A program made the translations under genes and the position numbers. A stretch of DNA of 64,000 nt from 3107 sp001483205 (GTDB lineage: Bacteria; Pseudomonadota; Alphaproteobacteria; Rhodobacterales; Rhodobacteraceae), in contig OZ219809.1 of the NCBI GenBank assembly GCA_964291375.2, forward strand, positions 2,356,001-2,420,000, in the 5' to 3' direction. This document shows, in pieces, positions 23,801-32,426 of the stretch (the stretch's first letter is position 1; every line of letters begins with the position of its first letter). The notes under the pieces were generated by a model. That model was not told the origin of the DNA, did no database searches, and saw nothing but the letters and a program-made list of their open reading frames with translations.

Positions 23801-25933
23801 CACGGCGGTCCTGACACGGGTGTCATCCGTCGCACTGTCCCGTTCAAACGCCTGATCCTTTTCCTGCCGCACGATCTCGCCCGGCGTCGCTATGACCTCT
23901 CCGCTTTTTCCGGTACGGGCATTCAGATTGCGAAGCGCCTTGAGGATGGCGGCGATTTCGTGGCGGGCCAGACGGGACCGGGCGGTCAGGCTGAACTGAC
24001 GCTCTATATCTTCATCATCGAACAGAAGCACACAGTTTGCGGGCTGACGGTCCCGCCCCGCGCGCCCGGCCTCTTGCAGGTAGTTTTCCAGCGAACCGGG
24101 GATGTCGAAATGCACCACCAGCCGGATGTCGGGCTTATCGATCCCCATGCCGAAAGCGTTGGTGGCCGCGATAACGCGAAGCTGCCCGATGCGGAACCGT
24201 TCCTGTATGGTGGCTTTTTCATCCGGGGTCAGACCGGCGTGAAAGCGGTCTGCGGCAATGCCCCGCGCCACCAGAAACTCGGCGACCTTCTCGGTCGTCT
24301 TTCGGGTCGCGCAATAGATGATCGCGCCGGAAACCCCTTCTTCGGGCAGGTATTCACCGATGACATCCGCAATATCGCTGAGCTTTTGACGGCTGCTTGT
24401 CCTGCGGATTTCAAACGACAGGTTGGTTCTGACCGCGCCGCCGTCCAGCAGTTTCAGGTCCAGCCCGACCCGCTCCCTGAAGTGATCGCAAATGTCCTGC
24501 ACCACTTCGGGTTTTGCCGTGGCGGTCAGGCAAAGAACCGGCGCGGGGTCCAACCCGTCCGAATATTCCCGGATAAAACGGCCAATATAACGATAGTCGG
24601 GGCGGAAATCATGTCCCCATTTGGATATGCAATGCGCTTCATCAATCACCCAGAGGCCCACCTCGCGCTGCGTCAGCACCGACCGGATCGAGACATTGCG
24701 AAGCTGTTCAGGGGAAATCACCAGAATGCTGGCGTCCCCCATTCGGATTTGCTCCAGCGCATCATACCGCTCAGGCAGCGACATCTGACCATTCACGGTG
24801 ACCGCAGAGCTGATCCCCTGCCGCTTCAGGCCCTCAATCTGATCCGCCATCAGAGCAACAAGCGGAGAGATAACAACCGTCAGCGCGCCGGTCTTGTCGA
24901 ACCCTGCCAGAGCCGGGATTTGATAGCAGACCGACTTGCCGGTTCCCGTCGGCAGGATTCCGAGCAGGCTCTTACCCCTCATCGCTTCGGCAACGATCCT
25001 TTCCTGAAGCGGGCGGCCCGCCGCGTCCCTCGGTTCCGGGCGGAACGAAGGAAAGCCGAACCAGCGCGTCAGGGCCTTTTGCGGATCATTGTTTTCCGCG
25101 CACCACCGGCAATCGGGGTTACCACATGCCGCATCTCTCAAATGGCGCACGATGATGGATGCCTGCCTGAACTGATGCAGCACCCAGGGCGGCATGACGG
25201 AATCTCCGCCTGCGACCGAAACCCATGACAGGGCATAGGCAAGCGGCCATCCGAGTTGCGGCGCGCCCGACCGGCTCAGTGTCTGCTTGATCCGGTGTTG
25301 GCAGGCCCGCCCGTCAAGCAACCGGCGGATCGCCCGGCGGGCCTCAGCCTCATCCGGTCGCCCGGCATTTCGGACAAAGCGGAAAAACCCGTCAAACCCG
25401 GCGCTGCCATCCCCCATTGAACATAAGGCGTGGTAAGCGGTCATGGCGTCAGGCGTCTGCCGCTGCAAAAGCCGGAACGCCTCAATCTGGTTGGCCAGAA
25501 CCTCCAGAACCAGCTTTGCGTCCAGCTCGGGGTCATTCACATGCCCGGCATTCAGCCGCCCGTCGTGATGGTGTTTGACCAGATGATGATAGGGGTTGCG
25601 CGGAAAGGCCAGCGGGTTGAGCCAGAGCGTGTCAACAGGGGCCGCCCCCAGCCGCGACAGGTTTGGCCGGTTGGCGACAAGGTGGGGCAGGTCGAAACGG
25701 ATGACATTATGCCCGATCAGATAGCGGTATTTTGCCGCCTCTGTGTCAAGCTGTTTCAGGGCGTTTGCCGGATTGCCTTTCCGGTGGATGACCCGCGTGG
25801 TCCCGTCACCCGCAACACCGGCAAAAGACATCAGACGGGCCGTTTTCGGTTCAATCTCCAGATCAACCGCGAAGCAGGTTTTCAGAAATGCGGTGGTGTC
25901 GTCGGTCAATCGGTTGCCTGCGCTGAGAGACAA
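20789..25933 (-). CDS. fused DEDD exonuclease - RecQ helicase - UvrD helicase
   Basis: A 1714-residue multidomain enzyme. Residues about 15-150 look like a DEDD 3'-5' exonuclease (VDLEIEP with D24/E26, YLIGHNVIRFDLPHL, VDTLWLNP). A Cys cluster (CGNPDCRWC) lies near 270. Residues about 305-650 are a RecQ helicase (Walker A PTGTGKSVCYQ at 328, DEAH at 431, motif VI QEAGRAGRDRQ near 620). Residues about 1110-1580 are a UvrD/PcrA superfamily-1 helicase (AGPGSGKT at 1118, DEYQD at 1241, GDDDQNIYAF near 1275, TAHRAKGLEFDHV at 1517, VAMTRAR near 1555). The only usable start is a TTG at 25933 directly after a stop codon, so the N-terminus is uncertain. The role (repair or phage defence) is not established by sequence. 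Confidence 0.88.
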   Translation of the reverse strand: MSLSAGNRLTDDTTAFLKTCFAVDLEIEPKTARLMSFAGVAGDGTTRVIHRKGNPANALKQLDTEAAKYRYLIGHNVIRFDLPHLVANRPNLSRLGAAPVDTLWLNPLAFPRNPYHHLVKHHHDGRLNAGHVNDPELDAKLVLEVLANQIEAFRLLQRQTPDAMTAYHALCSMGDGSAGFDGFFRFVRNAGRPDEAEARRAIRRLLDGRACQHRIKQTLSRSGAPQLGWPLAYALSWVSVAGGDSVMPPWVLHQFRQASIIVRHLRDAACGNPDCRWCAENNDPQKALTRWFGFPSFRPEPRDAAGRPLQERIVAEAMRGKSLLGILPTGTGKSVCYQIPALAGFDKTGALTVVISPLVALMADQIEGLKRQGISSAVTVNGQMSLPERYDALEQIRMGDASILVISPEQLRNVSIRSVLTQREVGLWVIDEAHCISKWGHDFRPDYRYIGRFIREYSDGLDPAPVLCLTATAKPEVVQDICDHFRERVGLDLKLLDGGAVRTNLSFEIRRTSSRQKLSDIADVIGEYLPEEGVSGAIIYCATRKTTEKVAEFLVARGIAADRFHAGLTPDEKATIQERFRIGQLRVIAATNAFGMGIDKPDIRLVVHFDIPGSLENYLQEAGRAGRDRQPANCVLLFDDEDIERQFSLTARSRLARHEIAAILKALRNLNARTGKSGEVIATPGEIVRQEKDQAFERDSATDDTRVRTAVSWLEEAILLTREENRVRVFPSSLRVGTLAEAQDILNRANITEKRRKALRKIVEHLMNAPADAGVSTDELVGACGLSASGLLKALSDLETLGIAVNDTPITAFVHVGVENGSKQRFKAASELESALIALMRESCPDADGGAPHFLHLNETCQRLRDQGFLTVRPHLVETLLRGVSYDGRDQDGGKGSIHLRKQSRNTMRVWLQRNWETVEKTAGLRRSGAEILLNHLTGKVAKGTRGKDLQVETTLGALQAGLSEDALLYPAVKDITRLLSRALLWLHEHQIVTLGRGLFVFRPAMTIHLDPKGGKFVQKDFMPLEEHYDEQTMQTHVMAAYARKGLENMPEALRLSEDYFTLEKTVFVRRWMPGRAVELRRPTTSASWKKIVKSLGNPAQAEIVADDREQTSVLVLAGPGSGKTRVLVHRIAYLIRVRREDPRGILVLTYNRHAAAEIRERLKLLIGNDGAPVTVSTCHALAMRLVGASFAGRSGTATEQDFEAIIREAVRLLSGEGLSRSEADALRDTLIEGYRWILVDEYQDIGAEEYALVAAVAGRSIDDPEMKLSLFAVGDDDQNIYAFAGASVRFIRKFEQDYAARPKFLTENYRATRMLIEAANHVIAPARDRMKRDHDIRINAGRKHGTAGGAMAVHDPVSRGRVQLLQVRDETAQAVAAVDELYRLSQVVPGWSWAKTAIIARKWRFLEPVRSYAEAKGIPVRLASDSAPTLWRLREMQDFVGRVREHRTELLSLEELVAIHNELPANKWSDLIMQGVLAWNHELAGKPAPAPDIIEWFAEWSQDMRGLQNGLMLLTAHRAKGLEFDHVIALDGGWGPRPDSGKEDPDAPRRLFYVAMTRARQSFAALAMGRHRFMDAAVNADLLVREPHIDPATRALCDKRYQTTNLKLVYLSFAGRLPENAPSLSALRNADVGDPVTLSAENGGWTVRDRNGFAIGKMSRNYAPPEGATFLSGQIGAMLRWRRSDSPEEYQRGMKRDEWDTVLPEFVFQKTSA

Positions 25934-26031
25934 TTATGAACCGACACTAACCGAGGCACGCCGGGATGGAAGCACCGTTTTGCCGCCCGCGCGTTTTTCC
26001 GCTGTGCCGACGCAGCCGCAACACGGGGGGC

Positions 26032-26117
26032 AAGACCTTTGCATAATGGCGTATAGGCGGCCAACCTGTCCCGCCCGGCGGAACGTCGGGCAGCGCCTGC
26101 CTGCCCCCCGGCAGGCG
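26032..26117 (+). repeat. dispersed MITE-like repeat, left half
   Basis: Begins GCAAGACCTTTGCATAATGG, then GGCGGCCAACCTGTCCCGCC and the hairpins CCCGGCGGAACGTCGGG and GCCTGCCTGCCCCCCGGCAG. It ends exactly at the stop of the photolyase gene. It matches the left half of the full element at 40961-41171. Confidence 0.75.
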
Positions 26118-27542
26118 TTATCGCGCTTGTCCGAAAGCCTTATAAGCCGCCAGCGCCCTCTCGCGCCCACGGGCAAGCTCAACAACCGGATCAGGATAGC
26201 CGTCATCCGCTGACAGCCCCCAGGAACGGGGGCAGGCATCGAAAAAGGCCAGCGCCGCCGCCCCCGGCCTTGCCGACAGTTCGGCGACAAAATGCCGGAT
26301 ATAGGCCGTGTCCGGGTCGAATTTCTTCGCCTGAATCCCGGGGTTGAATATGCGGAAATACGGGGCGGCGTCAGGCCCGGACCCCGCCACCCATTGCCAC
26401 CCCATTGCATTTGACGCCGGATCCCAGTCAATCAGGCAGTCCTCAAACCACCTCTGGCCGATCCGCCAGTGCTTCAGCATATGTTTGGTCAGATATGACC
26501 CCGCGATCATCCGGCTGCGGTTGTGCATGTAACCCGACACATACAGCTCTCGCATGGCGGCATCGACAAGGGGTACACCGGTTCGGCCCTGCTGCCAGCG
26601 CAGAACCGCTTCGTCCTGTTCTTCCGACCACGGGAACCTGTCCCATTCCGGTCGCCAGTTCTGCCGGGTGATATGCGGTGAGTGATAGGCCAGATGATAG
26701 GCAAACTCACGCCATACAAGCTCTTTGAGGAAATGCTCGGCCCCACCGGCCCCCTGCTGACGGGCCTGCATCCCGGAATGCCAGACCGTGCGCGGCCCGA
26801 TCTCCCCCCAGGCCAGATGTTCCGAAAGCCGAGAGGTTGCGGGCATCGCCGGAAAATCCCGGTGCTCTGTGTAGCCTTCGACCGGTCCGTCGAAAAAACC
26901 GGCAAGACGGGCGGCGGCAGCGGCCTCGCCCACGCAGGCATGTTTCGCGATCACCGCCGCGCCCCGGTGCATGGCCGCGCCAAGGCACCAGGTTTCCGGT
27001 GCCTCGCTTTCAGGCCAGGTTTCGGGTGCGGCTAGCCGGTGTATGGCCGGGACAGGCGGCGGCACCGGCATATCCCTGACCGCGCGCCACATCGGGCTGT
27101 AGACCCTGAAAAACCCGCCCTGTCTGGTCGAAACCGTCCAGGGTTCAAACAGAACATGGCCGGGAAAACTGCGGGCACACAGGCCCGCCGCGATCAGCGC
27201 CGCCTTGACGCCTGTGTCGCGGGCAATGGCGTCGGGGTCATAGGCGCGGCTCCACCATATATCACGGGCACCGGTTTCCCGCGCCAGAGATAACAGCGTA
27301 TCCCTCGCATTCCCCCGCCGCAGCACAAGGCGCGCGCCAACGCCCGTAAGCCGCCCCGCAAAGGACCGCAGCGCCTCGTTCAGCCGCCATTTCGGTGCAG
27401 CCCCGTAGGCTTCCGCTACCTCGTCCAGCACAAAGACCGGGATGATCGGGCGACCGGTCCCGGCGGCCTCGGCCATGCCGGGGTGGTCCGTCAGCCTGAA
27501 ATCCCTGCGGAACCAAAAGATGATCGGTGCCGGGCCTTCCAT
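26118..27542 (-). CDS. phrB: deoxyribodipyrimidine photolyase
   Basis: A 474-residue flavoprotein that repairs UV-induced pyrimidine dimers using light. The N-terminal antenna-binding domain starts IIFWFRRDFRLTDHPGM. The C-terminal FAD domain carries RSRMIAGSYLTKHML and WDPASNAMGWQWVAGSGPDA, the family's most conserved blocks. Length is normal for class I CPD photolyases. The ATG at 27542 follows AGGGAAAG. The gene stands alone between a dispersed repeat and the glyoxalase-like gene. Confidence 0.95.
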   Translation of the reverse strand: MEGPAPIIFWFRRDFRLTDHPGMAEAAGTGRPIIPVFVLDEVAEAYGAAPKWRLNEALRSFAGRLTGVGARLVLRRGNARDTLLSLARETGARDIWWSRAYDPDAIARDTGVKAALIAAGLCARSFPGHVLFEPWTVSTRQGGFFRVYSPMWRAVRDMPVPPPVPAIHRLAAPETWPESEAPETWCLGAAMHRGAAVIAKHACVGEAAAAARLAGFFDGPVEGYTEHRDFPAMPATSRLSEHLAWGEIGPRTVWHSGMQARQQGAGGAEHFLKELVWREFAYHLAYHSPHITRQNWRPEWDRFPWSEEQDEAVLRWQQGRTGVPLVDAAMRELYVSGYMHNRSRMIAGSYLTKHMLKHWRIGQRWFEDCLIDWDPASNAMGWQWVAGSGPDAAPYFRIFNPGIQAKKFDPDTAYIRHFVAELSARPGAAALAFFDACPRSWGLSADDGYPDPVVELARGRERALAAYKAFGQAR

Positions 27543-27605
27543 AGCTTTCCCTTTCGCCCCTTCACCCTTTCACCCTGCCCGAAACATACCGGGCCGGCCA
27601 CCGCC

Positions 27606-28034
27606 CTACCAATGCCCGGTGTTTTCCATACTCGCCCATGGTTCCTGCGCCGCCTGCGCGCCGCCCTTTTGCAGCAACTCCACCGACACATTGTCCGGCG
27701 AACGCACAAACGCCATCCGCCCGTCCCGCGGGGGGCGGTTGATCACAACACCGTTCTCCATCAGGTGCCGACACACCGCATAGATGTCCCCGACCTCATA
27801 GGCCAGATGACCGAAATGGCGGCTGTCCGATGGCAGCCCGTCATCCCCGTCCCAGTTCCAGGTCAGTTCCACCGGACAGTCCTCTTGCCCCTCGGGGGCC
27901 ATAAAAACCAGCGTGAACCGCCCGGCCTCATTGTCATAGCGGCGGGTTTCCTTCAGACCCAGCAGCGCGAAAAAACCCATGGTGGTCTCCAGGTCTTTCA
28001 CCCGGACCATGGTGTGAAGATAGCGGATCGTCAT
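27606..28034 (-). CDS. gloA: VOC-family protein, lactoylglutathione lyase-like
   Basis: A 142-residue glyoxalase I-fold protein with two beta-alpha-beta3 modules. It starts YLHTMVRVKDLETTMGFF; metal ligands of the family are in place as H7 (LHTMVRV), E55 (VELTWN), H75 (HFGHLAYEV) and E124 (SVELLQ), positions approximate. GloA converts the methylglyoxal-glutathione hemithioacetal to S-lactoylglutathione. An AAGGAAAA ribosome site precedes the ATG. The C-terminal 15 residues extend beyond the core fold. Confidence 0.88.
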   Translation of the reverse strand: MTIRYLHTMVRVKDLETTMGFFALLGLKETRRYDNEAGRFTLVFMAPEGQEDCPVELTWNWDGDDGLPSDSRHFGHLAYEVGDIYAVCRHLMENGVVINRPPRDGRMAFVRSPDNVSVELLQKGGAQAAQEPWASMENTGHW

Positions 28035-28142
28035 GCGGGTTTTCCTTCATGTCATGCGTGTTTTCCGCCCGAACCCTAGCGAAACCGGGCGACGACGGCC
28101 AGCCATCAGTGCCGGGCCGGAAACTATTTCCAAAAAGATAAG

Positions 28143-28190
28143 TTGACAGATGCCTGTTCCTTGGTAAGGAATAGGTAATGTTTTGCAGGG
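28143..28190 (+). promoter_or_regulatory. promoter block of lipoprotein cassette 1
   Basis: AAAAAGATAAG-TTGACA (the -35 at 28143-28148) followed by a conserved stretch ending GAATAGGTAATGTTTTGCAG. The same block occurs before the other two tandem lipoprotein genes (TTGACA at 29563 and 31021), 119-138 bases before each ATG. The conservation over three copies supports a promoter; the exact -10 is unclear. Confidence 0.6.
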
Positions 28191-28280
28191 GGGCTGCGAA
28201 ACAGAGTGTCGCGCTGTCCTTCGGGATGGCCTCAACGGTGTCGAATTGGGGGCAGAAAGCTCAACAGGAAGGTAAAGCAG

Positions 28281-29444
28281 ATGAGCAGAATCAGGTATGA
28301 TTATCCGGGCTATGCCCTGGCATTGGCGGCGATGGTCTCGTTGTCCGGTTGTTTTGGCGGGAGTTCTGATCCCAAAGAGCCAGAGGGTAACCGCATTATG
28401 GGAGAGCCTGACATTATGGGAGAGCCTGACCCCAAGACACTGGAGGAGCACCTTAAGAAGGCTGGCTTTTCGGACAATGAAATTCGAGCGGCGAAGGAAG
28501 AGATCAACTTGGCCAACACTAATGCAAATAACACCGGTAATTTCGTTGTCCGGTCTACGGACAGTGGCGTCACAGCGACCATCACGGCGGAATACGATAG
28601 TGACGGTGATCTTATTTTCGGGGTGTCGCGCATCGACACAGATCACGCTTGGTCGATCGACACGGAGGATGACCCGTACCAAACTCTCGCAGTGGAATAT
28701 TTGGGTTACCCAGATCCTGATGCTCTTCAGAAGGAGCCAATTACACACGAAGGCATAACGGGTATTGTGGTGGTAAAGGCATTCGACGACGACGCCTCTG
28801 GCACTGACCGGGACGGAACGGTTGCCCTCTATGCCATGTCGGATAGAGAAAATAATGAGGATACCGAGTATCTTTCCGCCGCGGTCTGGGTGTTCATTCC
28901 CGACAATCCGGTGAGAACCGCAGCTTCAGAATTCGTCGCCGGGGCGGCCGCGACAGGCAGTAGTCCTTACAGAAGCACCGGCTTTGCGGCTTTAAAAGAC
29001 ACCGTCACCTATACGGGACCGGTGATCGGGGTATATGAGTATAGAGAAGATACCACCATCTCTGATGCAACCCCTGAGACAGGCGGCTTTACAGCCGATA
29101 TGCACATGGTTGCCAACTTTGGCAGCAACACGGATGCTGGGAAAATCATAGGGTCCAGCAACGTTAAAGGGTTCATATTCGACAATGGCAAAGATCTCGC
29201 ACAAACACTAAATTTTGGTGCTTCAATCGAATTTGGAACAAATGGTAATACCGACTTCAGTGCTGATGCCAAAGACACCTTCGGCTGGGTAGTTGCAGAT
29301 AGTGGTTATTCCGGCAAGTTTTTCGGCGAGGATGCCCTTGAAAGACCGACATCCATCGCCGGAACACTCCACGGGACCAGGGAATGGACAGACGGCACCG
29401 ATCAAATGCTTAAAATTCTGGGCGCTTTCAATCTCGAAAACTGA
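28281..29444 (+). CDS. TbpB-like beta-barrel lipoprotein, tandem copy 1
   Basis: A 387-residue predicted lipoprotein. The start at 28281 follows AGGAAGG and gives a lipoprotein signal with lipobox LSGC (MSRIRYDYPGYALALAAMVS...LSGCFGG). The C-terminal third has the repeating pattern of transferrin-binding-protein-like solute-binding proteins: TGPVIGVYEY, GGFTADMHMVANFG, YSGKFFGEDALERPTSIAGT, LLGAFNL-like end. Such proteins are outer-membrane anchored and may bind a host protein or ligand. It is the first of three tandem paralogues with duplicated flanks. The true ligand is unknown, and no Slam-type secretion gene is seen nearby. Confidence 0.8.
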   Translation: MSRIRYDYPGYALALAAMVSLSGCFGGSSDPKEPEGNRIMGEPDIMGEPDPKTLEEHLKKAGFSDNEIRAAKEEINLANTNANNTGNFVVRSTDSGVTATITAEYDSDGDLIFGVSRIDTDHAWSIDTEDDPYQTLAVEYLGYPDPDALQKEPITHEGITGIVVVKAFDDDASGTDRDGTVALYAMSDRENNEDTEYLSAAVWVFIPDNPVRTAASEFVAGAAATGSSPYRSTGFAALKDTVTYTGPVIGVYEYREDTTISDATPETGGFTADMHMVANFGSNTDAGKIIGSSNVKGFIFDNGKDLAQTLNFGASIEFGTNGNTDFSADAKDTFGWVVADSGYSGKFFGEDALERPTSIAGTLHGTREWTDGTDQMLKILGAFNLEN

Positions 29445-29484
29445 TTTTCGGAAGCGCACCGGTTTTCAAGGCACCGGATATGTT

Positions 29485-29516
29485 TGCGGCCCGGGCGGGG
29501 GATCGTCCGGGCCGCA
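29485..29516 (+). terminator. stem-loop after lipoprotein 1
   Basis: A perfect 10-bp inverted repeat TGCGGCCCGG / CCGGGCCGCA, 40 bases after the stop. There is no clean T-tract, so termination is likely but not certain. The same stem-loop follows each of the three tandem genes. Confidence 0.6.
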
Positions 29517-29562
29517 GGCATGTTCCTGGCCGGGCCGGGGATTGTTTGAACAAAGAGATAAC

Positions 29563-29610
29563 TTGACAGATTCGGATTCTTTTGCAATAAATAGGCGACG
29601 TTTTGCAGGG
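29563..29610 (+). promoter_or_regulatory. promoter block of lipoprotein cassette 2
   Basis: AGAGATAAC-TTGACA then TTCGGATTCTTTTGCAATAA and ATAGGCGACGTTTTGCAG. It is near identical to the blocks before copies 1 and 3. Confidence 0.6.
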
Positions 29611-29681
29611 GTCGCGAAATGCGGTTTTAGGTTTTCCTTCGGGATGGTTTCAGCGGCATCAGGTCGGGGAAGGTAAAACAG

Positions 29682-30905
29682 ATGAACAAAGTCAGGCCAG
29701 ATTATCCGTGGGTTGCCCTGTCTGTGGCAGCAATGGTCGCGTTGTCCGGTTGTATTTGGGATGATTCCAATCCCACAGAGCCGGAAATGAATATGTTCGA
29801 CCAAGAGGAACCTGTGATCGGAGAACCTGTTGACACCCGATCACAAACGCACAGGCTCCTGAATGAGGCTGGCCTCTCGGACACCGACCTTTTTGAAAAT
29901 GCGCTTGCGGCGTTGTATGCAGCAATGAATCTAGTAGATAGCGATAATGTAAGGCTCATTGATAATACACGAACTTACCAGCGTAAGGGTGCTGGTGACT
30001 ATCTGGATGACACCATTCTCCGGGCTTCGTCCGATAATGCCGTCGCGGACATTGTACCGCGGTATGATGGTGAGAACCTCTACTTCATAGTAGAGCGCGA
30101 CGACGCAGGTTACCAATGGGTGATCGACACAGAGACTGACAATCCCGAAACTCTCGCAATCGACGGCACGAATGGTATTGTGCTGGTAAAGACATTCGAC
30201 GACGCCGACACCAACACCGAGACCGGCCGGGACGGAACGGTTCTCGTCTATGCCATGTCGGATATAGAAAATGATGCGGATACCGACTATCTTTCCGCCG
30301 CGGTCTGGGTGTTCATTCCCGAAGACCTGGCGAACGCCGCAGCTTCAGATTACGTCGTCGGGGCGGTCGCGAAGGGGACCGACCCTTATAGTAACGACGA
30401 AACCGGCTCCGTCAGCTTTCCGGCTTTGACAGGCACAGCCACCTTTGTCGGACCGGCGATCGGGGTATATACGTATGCGGAAGACGACGTAGCCGTTGGG
30501 GCTGGCGGCTTTACAGCCGAAGTTGATCTGATTGCCAATTTCAACCCCAACAATGCCCCCACCGAGCACGGGAAGATTACCGGAGGCAATATCGGTAATT
30601 TCAAATTCGACAATGGCGAATCTTTTGGGTTCACAACTATAAACCTTAGCGGTAGCGCCTTAAATTTCGACAATCAGGGCCAAGAACTCTTCACTGGCAC
30701 TGTTGGTCCGACAAGATCGGAATGGGATGGTGATTATTCAGGTCAGTTCTTTGGCGAACAGGAAACATTCCCTGGCTCCGGGCATATGGAACCGGCATCA
30801 ATCGCCGGAACATTCTCTGCGGTCAGGACATGGGACGGCAATGGCAACGACATGAATGAGCTACTTAACCTTCTGGGCGCTTTCAATCTCAAACCATCCG
30901 AATAG
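29682..30905 (+). CDS. TbpB-like beta-barrel lipoprotein, tandem copy 2
   Basis: A 407-residue paralogue of the preceding gene. The lipoprotein signal is MNKVRPDYPWVALSVAAMVA...LSGCIWDD. Shared blocks with copy 1 include VLVKTFDDAD, GRDGTVLVYAMSDIEND, YLSAAVWVFIPED, GPAIGVYTYAED and YSGQFFGEQETFP...ASIAGTFSA. The regions after the lipobox and in the middle have diverged strongly, as expected for surface-exposed sequence under diversification. Confidence 0.8.
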   Translation: MNKVRPDYPWVALSVAAMVALSGCIWDDSNPTEPEMNMFDQEEPVIGEPVDTRSQTHRLLNEAGLSDTDLFENALAALYAAMNLVDSDNVRLIDNTRTYQRKGAGDYLDDTILRASSDNAVADIVPRYDGENLYFIVERDDAGYQWVIDTETDNPETLAIDGTNGIVLVKTFDDADTNTETGRDGTVLVYAMSDIENDADTDYLSAAVWVFIPEDLANAAASDYVVGAVAKGTDPYSNDETGSVSFPALTGTATFVGPAIGVYTYAEDDVAVGAGGFTAEVDLIANFNPNNAPTEHGKITGGNIGNFKFDNGESFGFTTINLSGSALNFDNQGQELFTGTVGPTRSEWDGDYSGQFFGEQETFPGSGHMEPASIAGTFSAVRTWDGNGNDMNELLNLLGAFNLKPSE

Positions 30906-30944
30906 TCCGTTGCAACGGTGCGGGCAAAGGCACCGGATATATGC

Positions 30945-30974
30945 GCGGCCCGGGCGGGGGATCGTCCGGGCCGC
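30945..30974 (+). terminator. stem-loop after lipoprotein 2
   Basis: Inverted repeat GCGGCCCGG / CCGGGCCGC around a 12-base loop, equivalent to the stem-loop at 29485-29516. Confidence 0.6.
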
Positions 30975-31020
30975 AGGCACGTTTCTGGCCGGGCCGGGGA
31001 TTGTTTGACAAAAAGATAAC

Positions 31021-31068
31021 TTGACAGGTTCGGATTCCTTTGCAACGAATAGGTAACGTTTTGCGAAG
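31021..31068 (+). promoter_or_regulatory. promoter block of lipoprotein cassette 3
   Basis: AAAAGATAAC-TTGACA (31021-31026) then GTTCGGATTCCTTTGCAACG and AATAGGTAACGTTTTGC, the third copy of the conserved upstream block. Confidence 0.6.
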
Positions 31069-31157
31069 GCCGCAGGATGTGGTTTCAGGTTTTCCTTCGG
31101 GATGGTTTCAGCGGCATCAGGTTCGGGGGCAGGAAGCTCAACAGGAGGGTAAAACAG

Positions 31158-32357
31158 ATGAACTTCAGGCATGAATATCCGGGGCTGGCTCTGGCAGCGG
31201 CGGCAATGGTCGCGTTGTCCGGTTGTTTTGGCGGCGGCGGCGGCGGCACGAGCGATACGGGTAATAAGGATACGGGTAATAAGATGGACACAACTCAACT
31301 CGTTGACACCCGGCCACAAGTGCAAAGGCTCCTTGAAGAAGCTGGCGTCACGCAGAAAGACATTGGGGAATTGTATGACAGGCTCAGCAGTCCCCACATT
31401 GCGAGCCCGACGTCACCGGAAATCATTATCCGCTCTTCGGAGGGCGAAGGCAGTGACGACATCAAAGTGACCGTCGAGGAGGAAGATGGCTACTTCGTGG
31501 TGAAGCGCATCGAACCAATGGGACAACAAAACGCACGGATGAACACACTCCCAGATAAACGGTGGACGATCGACGCACGGACTGACACTTACGAAGACTT
31601 CGACCTGGAGTTTGTCGGGTTCGACAGCACGACCAAAGGGATTATTCTGGCAAAGACATTCAACGACGCCGACACCAACGACGATACCGGCCGGAACGGA
31701 AAGATTCTCTTCTATGCCATGTTGGATACGGCAGGCGAGGATGACTATCTTTCCGGCGGGGCCTGGATGTTCGTCCCTGACAAACCGGTTAGACGCAAAG
31801 CTCCTTACGTCGTCGCTACGTTCGCGAGGGGCGCGGAGGATGTTTACACAAACACCGGCTTTGCGGCTTTGACAGGCGAAGCCAGCTATGAGGGACCGGC
31901 AATCGGAGTATATGCTTATACCCGAGATGTCAACGACGTCGAAAACTTCCTCAGCCATGTAGGCGGCTTTACAGGCAGGGCCGATATGGCGGTCAACTTC
32001 GGCACTTCCAGCGAGGATGGGAAGATAGAGGGGACCATTGCCGATTTAAGATTCGAGAATGGCGTTGCTCTCGGGCTTACCGGCCTCAGTGTGCCACTTG
32101 ATTCAGTGATGATAAATGTAGAAAAAGGCCAGGCGGGCTTCTTTCCCTCAAGAGAACGCAATAGTGCCCCTGTGAGTAATATTACCCAAGACGGCTGGGA
32201 TGGTAAGTATTTAGGCAAATTCTTCGGCGGGGAGCAAACAACGGAACAGCCATCATCAATCGCCGGCACATTCGATGCGACATACACAGACAGCGATGCA
32301 CAACTTCACCTTCTGGGTTCTTTCACTGCGAAGAAGCAGCCGCCGACGACGCCGTAG
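31158..32357 (+). CDS. TbpB-like beta-barrel lipoprotein, tandem copy 3
   Basis: A 399-residue paralogue. The ATG at 31158 follows CAGGAGGG. The lipobox LSGC is followed by a glycine run and a short threonine/asparagine-rich tether with the near repeat SDTGNKDTGNK. Later blocks match copies 1 and 2: ILAKTFNDADTNDDTGRNG, DYLSGGAWMFVPDKPV, GPAIGVYAYTRD, GGFTGRADMAVNFG, YLGKFFGGEQ...SSIAGTFDA, LLGSFTAKK. A surface lipoprotein by inference; ligand unknown. Confidence 0.8.
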   Translation: MNFRHEYPGLALAAAAMVALSGCFGGGGGGTSDTGNKDTGNKMDTTQLVDTRPQVQRLLEEAGVTQKDIGELYDRLSSPHIASPTSPEIIIRSSEGEGSDDIKVTVEEEDGYFVVKRIEPMGQQNARMNTLPDKRWTIDARTDTYEDFDLEFVGFDSTTKGIILAKTFNDADTNDDTGRNGKILFYAMLDTAGEDDYLSGGAWMFVPDKPVRRKAPYVVATFARGAEDVYTNTGFAALTGEASYEGPAIGVYAYTRDVNDVENFLSHVGGFTGRADMAVNFGTSSEDGKIEGTIADLRFENGVALGLTGLSVPLDSVMINVEKGQAGFFPSRERNSAPVSNITQDGWDGKYLGKFFGGEQTTEQPSSIAGTFDATYTDSDAQLHLLGSFTAKKQPPTTP

Positions 32358-32394
32358 TCAGTTGCAGCGGTGCGGGTAAGGCACCAGACGTATC

Positions 32395-32426
32395 TGCGGC
32401 CCGGGTGATAAATCGTCCGGGCCGCA
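32395..32426 (+). terminator. stem-loop after lipoprotein 3
   Basis: TGCGGCCCGG / CCGGGCCGCA with a 12-base loop, the third copy of the conserved post-gene stem-loop. Confidence 0.6.

Noticed and set aside
23639..25228. A 529-codon open frame on the plus strand opposite the helicase gene
   Set aside because: It lies wholly antisense to the fused RecQ domain, whose motifs are intact. GC-rich coding DNA commonly leaves such antisense frames open. It has no recognisable domain.
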